Positions 26,419 to 34,713 are shown, counted from the first letter of the stretch. The stretch is DNA of 64,000 nucleotides from Microbacterium sp. No. 7 (GCF_001314225.1 NZ_CP012697.1:1984001-2048000); one strand, 5' to 3'. Notes: generated from the sequence alone by a model not told the origin. A program made the numbers and translations.

Positions 26419-27461
26419 GCGCGGCGGCCGCGATGGCGGCCGTGCTGCGCGACGGGAGCACCCTCGACCTGCTGCTGCGGCTGCAGCGCGGCAAGCCGCG
26501 CACGCTCGAGCAGATCAGGCGGATCGCGCCGCCCGGCGTCGACCTCGGACCGGCGCTCACGGCGCTGGAGGCGGCGGGGCTCGTGCGCGTCGCCCGCGAC
26601 GGGCTGGAGATCGTTCCCCCCGAGACGACGGTGACGCGCGCCGTCGCCGACGAGCTGAGCCGATCGCGCGGGCGCATGCGCGAGTGGCGTGACCTGCTGG
26701 CCGCGCTGACGACGTGCGCGGACCGGCCGGCGGTCCCCGCGGCGCCGTCCGCGAACGGGGCGAGCCGGGCCGCGGAGCACTCGCTGTCGCTGATCTTCGT
26801 CGCAGGCAACATCGACGTGTGGTGGGACGAGCTCTTCGGGGGCGTCGCGGCCGGCGTGAGCGCGGCGATCCCCGACCTCGTCCGCGTGCGCGATCACCTC
26901 GAGAGCTGGGCGTCCGAGCCGCGGCCGGCCGATCACCGGCTGCTGCTCGGCGTCGGGGCCCTGCGGGATCCCGCGCTGCGACCGCTCGTGTCCGCCCTCG
27001 TCGCGTCGGGCGCCCGAGTGCGCGTGTCGGCCCGGGTCCCGACGTGGCTCGCGCTCGCCCCCGCCCAGCGCGCCGCGCTCTCCGCCGACGAGGGGAGCCG
27101 CCCCGTGTCGGGCGCCCTCGTGACCGAGAACCCCCTCATGCTGCACGCGCTGGGCGAGGTCTTCGAGAGCTGGTGGACGACGGGCCTGGCGCTGCCGCTG
27201 GAGGGCGGCACGACCGATCGCGCGCTCGCCCTGCGCGCGCACGGGCTGAACGACGACGACATCGCCCGGGTGCTCGACGTATCGGCGCGCACGCTGCAGC
27301 GCCAGCTCGCCCGCCTGATGGACGCCGTGGGCGTGCGCTCGCGGTTCGAGCTCGGCGTGTGGTGGGCGACGCACGGCCGTGCCGACGCGCCGGGCGCGGA
27401 CGACACGGAGAACGACGCTGTGAAGAAGAACGACGCTGTGAAGAAAGAAGGACGCCGCTGA
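26415..27461 (+). CDS. HTH transcriptional regulator, paralogue of the preceding gene
   Basis: A 348-residue regulator with the same layout as its neighbour: an N-terminal winged-helix-like region (TLEQIRRIAPPGVDLGPALTALEAAGLV), a central region, and the C-terminal HTH LRAHGLNDDDIARVLDVSARTLQRQL, followed by SRFELGVWW. The shared SRFELG after the HTH shows that the two arose by duplication. The C-terminus ends with two copies of NDAVKK, encoded by a tandem repeat at about 27413-27445. The stop overlaps the TetR start by one base (TGATG). Confidence 0.7.
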   Translation: MSAAAAMAAVLRDGSTLDLLLRLQRGKPRTLEQIRRIAPPGVDLGPALTALEAAGLVRVARDGLEIVPPETTVTRAVADELSRSRGRMREWRDLLAALTTCADRPAVPAAPSANGASRAAEHSLSLIFVAGNIDVWWDELFGGVAAGVSAAIPDLVRVRDHLESWASEPRPADHRLLLGVGALRDPALRPLVSALVASGARVRVSARVPTWLALAPAQRAALSADEGSRPVSGALVTENPLMLHALGEVFESWWTTGLALPLEGGTTDRALALRAHGLNDDDIARVLDVSARTLQRQLARLMDAVGVRSRFELGVWWATHGRADAPGADDTENDAVKKNDAVKKEGRR

Positions 27462-28081
27462 TGGCCAGACCCAAGATCCCGATCCTGTCGCGCGAGCGCA
27501 TCGCGCGCGCGGCGCTCGAGGTCGCCGACGATCACGGCCGGCTCACGATGGCCCAGCTCGCCAAGCACCTCGGCGTGACCTCGCCGTCGCTCTACAACCA
27601 CGTCGGCGGGCTCGACGAGGTGCTCGAGCTGATGCGCGAGACGATCCACGTCGAGCAGGGGCCCAAGATCGATCGCAGCTGGACCTGGCAGGAGGTCATC
27701 CGCCACGTCGCCCGCCACGACCGCGACTCGATCGGCCAGCATCCCTGGCTCGCCGCCGACCTCATGATCTCGCAGGTGACGGCGGCGGAGCCCCTGGCAT
27801 CCGTCATCGACTTCGCCGAGGTGCTCAGCGACGCCGGCTTCACGACCGAGGAGGTGTATCGCATCATCGGCACGGTCGACCTGCTGACCGCCGGCGGTGC
27901 GCTCGACCTCGGCGCGCCGGAGCGCGTCTATCCGATCGAGACCGAGCTCGCCGACAACGCGCTGGGCGCCTCGCTCCGCGCCAACCCGAAGGGGAGCGCG
28001 CGCGCCGACGCCGTCTTCGCCTTCGCCGTCGACGCGTTCATCGAGGCGCTCGAGCACCGCCTGGCGTCCCGCGCCTCGTAG
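27461..28081 (+). CDS. TetR-family transcriptional regulator
   Basis: A 206-residue protein. The N-terminal HTH is RERIARAALEVADDHGRLTMAQLAKHLGVTSPSLYNHVGG, a textbook TetR DNA-binding domain; the remaining helices form a ligand-binding/dimer domain (TetR C-terminal type). It is the third of three overlapping regulator genes and lies 80 bp before a DUF2207 gene with an operator-like element in the gap. It is the best local candidate to bind the repeated AT-rich element, though this is inference. Confidence 0.88.
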   Translation: MARPKIPILSRERIARAALEVADDHGRLTMAQLAKHLGVTSPSLYNHVGGLDEVLELMRETIHVEQGPKIDRSWTWQEVIRHVARHDRDSIGQHPWLAADLMISQVTAAEPLASVIDFAEVLSDAGFTTEEVYRIIGTVDLLTAGGALDLGAPERVYPIETELADNALGASLRANPKGSARADAVFAFAVDAFIEALEHRLASRAS

Positions 28082-28127
28082 CCGTGTCGCCGCCTGTCAG
28101 ATGCGTGCCGTGACACAAAGGAGTCAC

Positions 28128-28150
28128 GCATAAACTAATCCGGTTAATAT
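28128..28150 (+). promoter_or_regulatory. Operator-like AT-rich element, copy 3, with -10 (DUF2207 gene)
   Basis: GCATAAACTAATCCGGTTAATAT. The first 13 bases equal the minus-strand core at 25266-25293. The final TTAATAT contains a -10 hexamer TAATAT (28145-28150), 11 nt before the ATG at 28162. A repressor bound here would cover the promoter. Confidence 0.6.
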
Positions 28151-28161
28151 AGCGTGGCGGC

Positions 28162-30111
28162 ATGACCACCGAGACCCCTCGCCGTCACGGCGCCGCCGGC
28201 GGACTCGTGACCGCCCTGCTGATCGCCGCGCTCGCGCTCGTCGGCGTCGCGCCGGCGGCGCACGGGGCGACGGGCGCCCCGGCCTCGGCCCCGGCCGGCG
28301 TCGACGACTTCGAGTTCGCCTCGTTCCACGCCGAGTACGCCCTCGACCGCGATGCCGACGGCCGTTCGGTGCTCACGACCCGCGAGACGCTCGTCGCGGT
28401 GTTCCCCGCGCACGATCAGAACCGCGGCATCCTCCGCGCGATCCCGAGCCACTACCAGGGCATCGACACGCACCTGGAGATCATCGCGGTGACCGACGAG
28501 ACGGGCCGGCCGCGCGACTACTCGGTCGAGGCCGACGGCGACCTCGACGTGCTCACGATCGCCGTGCCGAAGGGGCGGTTCGTCCACGGCGCGCAGACCT
28601 ACGTCATCGAGTACGCGCAGCGCGACGTGACGCACTTCTTCGCCGACACGGCGCGCGACGAGTTCTACTGGGACGTCAACGGCACCGGCTGGCGTCAGCC
28701 CTTCCATCGCGTCTCGGCGGAGCTGCGCGTCGCCCCGCAGCTCGTGGCCGGCCTCACGGGTCACACCGCCTGCTATCAGGGCGTCGAAGGGTCGGGCGAC
28801 CCCTGCACGATCGCGCGCGTCGACGAGCCCGACGGCGCGGCGGTGTTCACCGCCGTGGTCGAGAGCCTCGCCGCCCGCGAGAACCTGACGATCGCGGTCG
28901 GGTTCGCGCCGCGCACCTTCGCCGAGCCGGAGCCGAGCCTCGTGCAGCGCTTCGCGCCGCTGATCGCCGCCGGCCCGGCCGCCGGCGCCGCCCTGCTGGG
29001 CGTCGTGATCCTGCTGCTGCGCGCGAGCCTCTGGCGCGATGCGCCGCGCCGCCGCGCCATCGTCGCGCAGTACGAGCCGCCCGCCGGCGTCGACCTGTTC
29101 CTCGCCGCCGACCTCGCCGGTCAGCAGCGGCGCGCCGCGGTCGCCGGCATGCTCGATCTCGCGGTGCGCGGCAACGCGCGCATGCTCGAGCACGTCGTGC
29201 CGCTCGGCGGCTATCCCGGTCTCACCGTCGGCGCTGTCGCCGGACCCGCGGGACGGCGGCCGGGCGTGCCGGTCTTCGGCATCCAGGCGCTGGCGCACCA
29301 CGGCCTCACACCGGCCGAGCGCACCTTCGCGGACATGCTCGTCCCGCCGGGCTTCGCGATCGGCGCCGCACGCTGGTTCGACCGGGTGGACACGACCCTC
29401 GCCGAGCGGATCGTGTCGTGGCGCCGTGAGACGGGGCGTCGGGCCGTCGAGCTCGGACTCCGCCGGACGCTCGGCGGCGCCGTCGCCCTCGTCCTCGCGC
29501 TCGGCCTCCTCGTCGTCGCCGCCGAGACGGTCGGGCTCGTCGTGCTGATCGACCGGATCGAGCGCACGCCGTGGCTCATGGCGCCGTGGCTGCTGGGCTC
29601 GGCGGGCACCGTCGCCACGGTGCTCCTCGTCGTGGCCGCGCTCCGGCGCCGGCCGCTGACGGCCGCGGGCCGCGACCTGGCCGACCATCTGCGCGGCCTG
29701 CAGCTGTTCATCCGCATCGCCGAGGCCGATCGCCTGCGCATGCTGCAGAGCGCGTCGGGCGCCGAGCGCATCGCCGTCGCGGCCGGTTCCGGCGGACCGG
29801 CGGGCGCGGCGATCGACGCCGAGCTCGCCGTCGTGCGGGTGTACGAGCGCCTGCTGCCCTATGCGGTCGTCTTCGGCCTCGAGCGCGAGTGGCTGGAGAA
29901 CCTCGCCCGCTGCTACCAGCACCTCCGGCCGTCGTGGATCGTCGCCGAGGGAGGCTTCCACCCCGCACACCTCGCCGGTCACGTCGGCGGGTTCGTCGCG
30001 CAGACCTCGTCGAGCTACTCCGGCAGCGCCGGATCGTCGAGCTCCGGCGGTTCGGGCGGCGGCGGCTCCTCGGGCGGAGGCGGAGGGGGAGGGGGAGGCG
30101 GCGGTGTCTAG
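28162..30111 (+). CDS. DUF2207 membrane protein
   Basis: A 649-residue protein with a signal-type N-terminus (LVTALLIAALALVGVAPAAHGA), then an extracytoplasmic DUF2207 domain (about 45-255; NRGILRAIPSHYQG and TYVIEYAQRDVTHFF). Membrane helices lie near 275-295 and 440-500, followed by a cytosolic region and a Gly/Ser-rich tail of about 35 residues (GSSGGGGGGGGGGGV at the end). That layout is the standard DUF2207 architecture. Function in the family is unknown. It is downstream of three regulator genes and has an operator-like element over its promoter. Confidence 0.85.
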   Translation: MTTETPRRHGAAGGLVTALLIAALALVGVAPAAHGATGAPASAPAGVDDFEFASFHAEYALDRDADGRSVLTTRETLVAVFPAHDQNRGILRAIPSHYQGIDTHLEIIAVTDETGRPRDYSVEADGDLDVLTIAVPKGRFVHGAQTYVIEYAQRDVTHFFADTARDEFYWDVNGTGWRQPFHRVSAELRVAPQLVAGLTGHTACYQGVEGSGDPCTIARVDEPDGAAVFTAVVESLAARENLTIAVGFAPRTFAEPEPSLVQRFAPLIAAGPAAGAALLGVVILLLRASLWRDAPRRRAIVAQYEPPAGVDLFLAADLAGQQRRAAVAGMLDLAVRGNARMLEHVVPLGGYPGLTVGAVAGPAGRRPGVPVFGIQALAHHGLTPAERTFADMLVPPGFAIGAARWFDRVDTTLAERIVSWRRETGRRAVELGLRRTLGGAVALVLALGLLVVAAETVGLVVLIDRIERTPWLMAPWLLGSAGTVATVLLVVAALRRRPLTAAGRDLADHLRGLQLFIRIAEADRLRMLQSASGAERIAVAAGSGGPAGAAIDAELAVVRVYERLLPYAVVFGLEREWLENLARCYQHLRPSWIVAEGGFHPAHLAGHVGGFVAQTSSSYSGSAGSSSSGGSGGGGSSGGGGGGGGGGGV

Positions 30112-30189
30112 ACGCGCACGCCGTGCCCCGGACCTCGCGCCCTCCCGCATCCTCTTCCCCCTCACTCTCCTCGGAAGGACAGACCTGCC

Positions 30190-31239
30190 ATGATCGCCGT
30201 CCTCTTCGGCGCCGCCAGCGCCCTCTTCTTCGGCGCGGCCGACTTCATCGGCGGCTTCGCATCGCGGCGCATCGTCGCGATGCTCGTGACCGGCGTCGCC
30301 GCCCTGGCCGGCGTGCTCGCCCTGACGATCGCGGCGCCCTTCGACGGCGGCGTGTGGCACGCCGAGACCTGGATCGGCGGCATCGCGACCGGCATCGCCT
30401 CGTGCCTCGGCATCTGGCTGCTCTACTCCGCCTACGCGGTCGGCCCCATGACGACGCTGTCGCCCGTCGTCGCGATCGTGTCGACCGTCGTGCCGATGCT
30501 CGCGGGCCTCGCGACGGGCGAGACGTTCAGCCCGCTCGGCTGGGCCGCGGTCGTCGTCGGGCTCGTCGCGATCGGCCTCGTCGCGGCGGCGCCCGACGCG
30601 CGCACATCGAAGGCGCGTCCGGTGGACATGGTCAAGGCGGGTCTCGCCGGGGCGTTCCTCGGCGTCTTCTACATCTACCTCGACGGCGGTCTCGGCAACG
30701 TCCACGTCGACGAGGCCGGCCTCACGCCGCTCATGGCCAATCGCATCACGTGCGCCGTCGTCGCCTTCCTCATCGTCGCCGTCCTCCTGGTGCGGCGGCG
30801 CCCGATCGTGATCGATACGCGTGCGGCCGACCCGCGCTCGGGCGCGCCCGCACCCGAGCTGTTCGCGGGCTCGTCGCGCGGCGCGGCCGTCGTCGGCGAC
30901 GTCGCCGGCGGACGGCCGCCGGCGACGGCCGCCCCGCTGCTCGCGGAGACGCCGGGCGTCGCGGCACGCGTGTCGGTCTCGCCGGCCGCGCGGCGCACGG
31001 TGCTGATCTCCGCCGTGCTGCTCGCGACGTTCAGCGGCACGCTCGACGCCACGGCGAACGCCCTCTTCACGTTCGGCCTCGGCTTCGGCGATCTCGCCGT
31101 GCTCTCCGTCGTCAGCGGCTTCTACCCCGCCGTGACGATCGCGCTCGCCTACCTGCTGCTGCGCGAGCGCCCCAACCGCCTGCAGGCCGCCGGCATCGTC
31201 CTCTCCCTCATCTCCCTCGTCGGCATGTCCCTCGCCTAG
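30190..31239 (+). CDS. EamA/DMT-superfamily permease
   Basis: A 349-residue protein with about ten hydrophobic helices in two EamA-like halves (LFGAASALFFGAADFIGGF in the first and VVSGFYPAVTIALAYLLLRERP in the second), as expected for a drug/metabolite transporter of the inner membrane. A hydrophilic insert of about 65 residues (roughly 205-270, Arg/Ala/Pro-rich) separates the halves. GGAAGGAC lies before ATG 30190. The substrate is unknown. Confidence 0.83.
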   Translation: MIAVLFGAASALFFGAADFIGGFASRRIVAMLVTGVAALAGVLALTIAAPFDGGVWHAETWIGGIATGIASCLGIWLLYSAYAVGPMTTLSPVVAIVSTVVPMLAGLATGETFSPLGWAAVVVGLVAIGLVAAAPDARTSKARPVDMVKAGLAGAFLGVFYIYLDGGLGNVHVDEAGLTPLMANRITCAVVAFLIVAVLLVRRRPIVIDTRAADPRSGAPAPELFAGSSRGAAVVGDVAGGRPPATAAPLLAETPGVAARVSVSPAARRTVLISAVLLATFSGTLDATANALFTFGLGFGDLAVLSVVSGFYPAVTIALAYLLLRERPNRLQAAGIVLSLISLVGMSLA

Positions 31240-31268
31240 GCACTCCGCTCCCGCCCGCTTCCTCTCCC

Positions 31269-31399
31269 GCTGGTTGAGTAGCGCGCTTACCCCTGACCCC
31301 GCTGGTTGAGTAGCGCGCGCAGCGCGCGTATCGAAACCCGTCTAACGGACCGCTACACGGGTTTCGATACGCCGCCTACGGCGGCTACTCAACCAGCGG
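31269..31399. repeat. Palindromic intergenic repeat, full copy plus fragment
   Basis: A full element at 31299-31399 has perfect 16-bp outer arms (CCGCTGGTTGAGTAGC at 31299-31314 and its complement at 31384-31399) and perfect inner arms GTATCGAAACCCG / CGGGTTTCGATAC around CTAACGGACCG. A fragment of the left arm stands just before it (31269-31288). It belongs to the same family as 2821-3231 and again lies between convergent genes, in a 281-bp gap that otherwise holds only GC-rich filler. Confidence 0.85.
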
Positions 31400-31520
31400 G
31401 GGTGGGGTGGGTGGGGTGGTCGACCAGCGAGGGTGCGAGGCGGAAACCGGGGCGGAGGCCGAGGTCGGCCCTGGCCCCCGCCCCACCACCCGACCTGCCG
31501 CGTTCACGGCCGGCATCCGC

Positions 31521-32633
31521 CTACGTCCCCTGCACCGCCGGCTGGTTCTGCGTGATGCAGTGGATGCCGCCGCCCAGCGCGAAGACGGCGCGGGCGTCGA
31601 CACCGATCAGCTCGCGGCCGGGGTAGGCGGCGCCCAGCACCTCACGGGCCTCGTCGTCGGCCGGGTCGTCGAAGACGCCCATGATCACGGCGCCGTTGAC
31701 GACGGCGTGATTGGCGTAGTTGAGGTCGACCCAGCCGCCCGCGTCGCGCAGCACGGTCGGGGAGGGCAGGTCGACGATGCGCAGCGGACGGCCGTCCGCG
31801 TCGGTCTCCCGTGCGAGCTGCGCACGCAGGCGCCGCGTGAGGGCGTGATCGGGGTGCGCGGGGTCGCGCTGGTCGTGCAGCAGCACGGTGCCCGGGGCGC
31901 TGAACGCCGCGACCATGTCGGCGTGACCGCGCGTGCCGAGGGGGCTGTAGTCGCGGGCGAGCCCGCGCGGCAGCCAGATCACGTGCCGGGCGCCGATGGT
32001 GCGGGTGAGCTCGCGCTCGATCTCGGCGCGGCTCCATCCCGGGTTCCGCTGCGGGTCGCGCTGCACGGTCTCGGTCACGATGACGGTTCCCGCGCCGTCG
32101 ACCTGCATGCCTCCGCCCTCGTTCACCATCGCCGAGCGCACGAGCGTCGCGCCCGCGCGTTCGGCGACGAGCGGGGCGAGCGCGTTGTCGGCCGCGGTCT
32201 CCGCGAGCTCCAGGCCGCCCCAGGCGTTGAACTCCCAGCTCACGGCGGCGAGGGCGTCGCCGCGCGCCGTGTCGCGCACGAACGTGGGGCCGCTGTCGCG
32301 CAGCCATGCGTCGTCGACCGGCACGACGAGCAGCTCGACGGCACGGGGGAGCAGGCGCCGGGCCGTGTGCTCGTGACCGGGCGCGACGAGCATCGTCACG
32401 GGCTGGACGTCGACGATCGCGCCGGCGACGGCGGCCCATGCTCCCCACACGTCGTCGACGGGCACGATCGAGCCGTCGAGCATGTAGCTCGCGGCCGGCC
32501 ATCCCATCCACGTGCGGGCCTGGGGCTCGCTCTCGTGCGGCATGCGATGGCGCGGCTGCGGATGCCGGTCGCGCGGCGTGGTGCTCGGCGTGGTGCTCGG
32601 GGTGGTGCTCGGGGGTCGAGCGACGTTCGTCAT
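31521..32633 (-). CDS. aguA: Agmatine deiminase
   Basis: A 370-residue pentein-fold enzyme that hydrolyses agmatine to N-carbamoylputrescine and ammonia. Family blocks include RTWMGWPAAS, VDDAWLRDSGPTFV, NAWGG, VNEGGGMQVDGAGTV, GHADMVAAF and the catalytic Cys in GGGIHCITQNQPA near the C-terminus. The ATG at 32633 follows GGGGA; it gives a 30-residue extension with three PSTT repeats before the conserved part, and ATG 32543 is the alternative start. No carbamoylputrescine amidase gene is in the window. An operator-like element is directly upstream. Confidence 0.9.
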   Translation of the reverse strand: MTNVARPPSTTPSTTPSTTPRDRHPQPRHRMPHESEPQARTWMGWPAASYMLDGSIVPVDDVWGAWAAVAGAIVDVQPVTMLVAPGHEHTARRLLPRAVELLVVPVDDAWLRDSGPTFVRDTARGDALAAVSWEFNAWGGLELAETAADNALAPLVAERAGATLVRSAMVNEGGGMQVDGAGTVIVTETVQRDPQRNPGWSRAEIERELTRTIGARHVIWLPRGLARDYSPLGTRGHADMVAAFSAPGTVLLHDQRDPAHPDHALTRRLRAQLARETDADGRPLRIVDLPSPTVLRDAGGWVDLNYANHAVVNGAVIMGVFDDPADDEAREVLGAAYPGRELIGVDARAVFALGGGIHCITQNQPAVQGT

Positions 32634-32642
32634 GGTCCCCGA

Positions 32643-32670
32643 GGTTAACAAACCGAATTAGGTTAATCGA
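32643..32670 (-). promoter_or_regulatory. Operator-like AT-rich element, copy 4 (agmatine deiminase)
   Basis: On the minus strand the core is TTAACCTAATTCGGTTTG followed by TTAACC. It has perfect TTAAC / GTTAA inverted arms and the CTAAT-N4-TTTG block of copies 1 and 2. It lies 10 nt upstream of the agmatine deiminase ATG and about 100 nt from the start of the divergent permease gene. Confidence 0.6.
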
Positions 32671-32773
32671 TGTCAGCCCGCGCCACGGCAGGATGTCGCC
32701 AGCGCCGGCCGACCGCGCGCGACGGCGGCGGCGCGTGCGCGGCGACGCCGCCCGCGTGCGCGACAATGTCCGA

Positions 32774-33745
32774 GTGCGTGCGCAAGAGTGGATGGAACGG
32801 CATCAGGTCGTGCTGTACCTCGCCGCGCTCGCGCTCGGCGCCGTCGCAGGGCTGGCCGTGCCCGCCGTCGCGGCCCCCGCCGAGGCGCTCGTCACGCCCG
32901 TGCTCGCGCTCGTGCTGTACGCGACGTTCCTGGGCGTGCCGTTCTCGCGGCTCGGCGCGGCGCTGCGCGACCGCCGCTTCCTCCTCGTCGCGCTGGTCGT
33001 GAACTTCGTGCTCGCGCCGCTCGTGGTGTTCGCGGTGTCGCGGGTCGTGGCGCACGACGACGCCCTGCTCATCGGCGTGCTGCTCGTGCTGCTCACGCCG
33101 TGCGTCGACTACGTCATCGCGTTCACCGGGGTGGCCGGGGGAGACCGCACGCGGCTGCTCGCCGTCACGCCGGTGCTGATGATCGCGCAGATGCTGCTGC
33201 TGCCGCCCCTGCTCTGGATCATGACGGGCGGATCGGCGGCCTCGGCGATCGACCTGGCCCCGTTCGCCGAGGCCTTCCTCGTGCTGATCGTCGTGCCGCT
33301 CGCGGCGGCGGGCCTGACGCAGGCCGCGGCGCGCACCGCCGTGGGAGGGGCCCTGCTGCGCGGCGGGGAGACGGCGATGGTGCCGCTGATGGTGCTCACC
33401 CTCGCCGTTGTCGTCGCCTCTCAGGTGCACGCGGTCGTGGGCCGCCTCGGCGCGCTCGCGCTCACGGTGCCGGTCTATCTGCTCTTCGCGATCGCGATGA
33501 CCGCGATCGGCGTGCTCGCGGGCCGTGCGGCGCGCCTGGCGGCGCCGGCGCACCGCGCGATCGTGTTCACCGGCGTGACGCGCAACTCGCTCGTCGTGCT
33601 GCCGCTCGCACTCGCGCTGCCCGCCGCGCTCGACCTCGCCCCGCTCGCGGTCGTGACGCAGACGCTCGTCGAGCTCGTGGTGCTCGTCGTGCTCGTGCGG
33701 CTCGTGCCGCGGCTCGTGCCCGGCGTGCCGGGGGCGCGCGCATGA
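32774..33745 (+). CDS. Permease of the bile acid:sodium symporter / ACR3 superfamily
   Basis: A 323-residue protein with about ten hydrophobic helices. The block LTPCVDYVIAFTGVAGGD resembles the PC-containing helix of ACR3 arsenite exporters, and VTRNSLVVLPLALALP the paired cross-over helix. No arsR or arsC is adjacent, so an arsenite role is only a possibility. I start at GTG 32774, which lies 6 nt behind GACAAT (32762-32767) and suits a leaderless transcript; ATG 32792 is six codons inside. It overlaps the LysE-type gene by ATGA. Confidence 0.75.
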   Translation: MRAQEWMERHQVVLYLAALALGAVAGLAVPAVAAPAEALVTPVLALVLYATFLGVPFSRLGAALRDRRFLLVALVVNFVLAPLVVFAVSRVVAHDDALLIGVLLVLLTPCVDYVIAFTGVAGGDRTRLLAVTPVLMIAQMLLLPPLLWIMTGGSAASAIDLAPFAEAFLVLIVVPLAAAGLTQAAARTAVGGALLRGGETAMVPLMVLTLAVVVASQVHAVVGRLGALALTVPVYLLFAIAMTAIGVLAGRAARLAAPAHRAIVFTGVTRNSLVVLPLALALPAALDLAPLAVVTQTLVELVVLVVLVRLVPRLVPGVPGARA

Positions 33746-34368
33746 GCCTCGCCCTGTGGATCTCGCTGCTCACGGCGTCGATCATCATCAGCTTCACGCC
33801 CGGCGCGGGCGCCGTGAACACGATGTCGAACTCGCTCACGGTCGGATGGCGCCGCTCGCTGTGGGGCATCATCGGGCAGCAGCTGGCGCTGGTGGTGCAC
33901 GTGCTCATCGTCGCCGCGGGCGTGGGCGTGCTGGTGGCCGGATCGCCCGTGCTGTTCAACGCGATCCGCTACGCGGGCGCGGCATACCTGGTCTTTCTCG
34001 GCATCCGCCTCATCCTCACGAAGCCGAGCGCGGATGCCGGCGACGCCGAGCCGTCGCGCTCGACGACCGGGGCGTGGGCGATGCTGCGCCGCGGGCTGTG
34101 GGTGAACCTGCTCAACCCGAAGGCGATCGTGTTCTTCCTCGCCTTCATCCCGCAGTTCATCCGGCTCGACCAGCCGCTCGTGCCGCAGTACGTCGTGCTC
34201 ACCGTCACGGTCGTGGTCGTCGACGTGATCGTGATGTGGTTCTTCTTCGCCGCCGCCGCGCGCCCGTTCCGCCGCTACGTGTCGACCCCGCGCGGCCAGC
34301 GCACCCTCAACGCCGTCTTCGGCGCCCTCTTCATCGTCGTCGCCGCCCTCCTCCTCTTCGTCCACTGA
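33742..34368 (+). CDS. LysE/RhtB-family amino-acid exporter
   Basis: A 208-residue inner-membrane protein with about six helices. The family signature is near the N-terminus (SIIISFTPGAGAVNTMSNSL) and LWVNLLNPKAIVFFLAFIPQF in the middle. Such proteins expel amino acids or their derivatives by proton exchange. It overlaps the preceding permease by 4 bp, which implies co-expression, and ends before a repeat-filled gap. Confidence 0.88.
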   Translation: MSLALWISLLTASIIISFTPGAGAVNTMSNSLTVGWRRSLWGIIGQQLALVVHVLIVAAGVGVLVAGSPVLFNAIRYAGAAYLVFLGIRLILTKPSADAGDAEPSRSTTGAWAMLRRGLWVNLLNPKAIVFFLAFIPQFIRLDQPLVPQYVVLTVTVVVVDVIVMWFFFAAAARPFRRYVSTPRGQRTLNAVFGALFIVVAALLLFVH

Positions 34369-34464
34369 CCCGCCCCGCCCCGTCCGCGCGCACGCCCGCC
34401 CACCCACGCGCCCACGCGCCCACGCGCACCCCGGCATCCACCCCCTCCGTCCATCCCGCGAGAA

Positions 34465-34620
34465 TGCATCTGCCGGCCGAGACTGCAGTCGTGAGACGCA
34501 CTCTCGGCCGGCAGATGCACTTTCGGCCGGCAGATGCACTCTCGGTGGCAGAGGCGGTCTCGGCCGGTGGATGCACTCTCGGCCGGTGGATGCACTCTCG
34601 GCCGGTGGATGTGGTCTCGG
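34465..34620. repeat. 19-bp tandem repeat with an inverted copy
   Basis: From 34501 a unit close to CTCTCGGCCGGCAGATGCA repeats about six or seven times with drift (GGCAGATGCA becoming GGTGGATGCA). A single inverted copy, TGCATCTGCCGGCCGAGAC, stands at 34465-34483. An RNA of this region would fold into a hairpin between the inverted copy and any of the direct ones. It fills most of the 345-bp gap between the LysE-type gene and the fructose regulator; the rest of the gap is C-rich (34369-34460) and promoter. Confidence 0.85.
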
Positions 34621-34660
34621 TGGGGTGGAGGGATGCGGGGGCGTGTGAGTGTGAGGGGTC

Positions 34661-34689
34661 TTGTTTTGTGTGGGTTTGGGTCGTATTCT
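34661..34689 (+). promoter_or_regulatory. Promoter of the fructose PTS operon
   Basis: TTGTTT (34661-34666) and TATTCT (34684-34689) are separated by 17 bp, a good vegetative promoter in a GC-rich genome. Transcription should start near 34696, giving a leader of about 18 nt with CAGGAGG (34702-34708) before the GTG start at 34714. Confidence 0.65.
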
Positions 34690-34713
34690 GTGGGCGAGCC
34701 ACAGGAGGCCAAC

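Noticed and set aside
32774..33745. Arsenite efflux assignment for the BART-type permease
   Set aside because: Only one helix resembles ACR3 and no arsR, arsC or arsenic operator is adjacent. The broader family name is kept.
34465..34620. CRISPR array
   Set aside because: The units are contiguous, with no spacers, and one copy is inverted. No cas gene is near.
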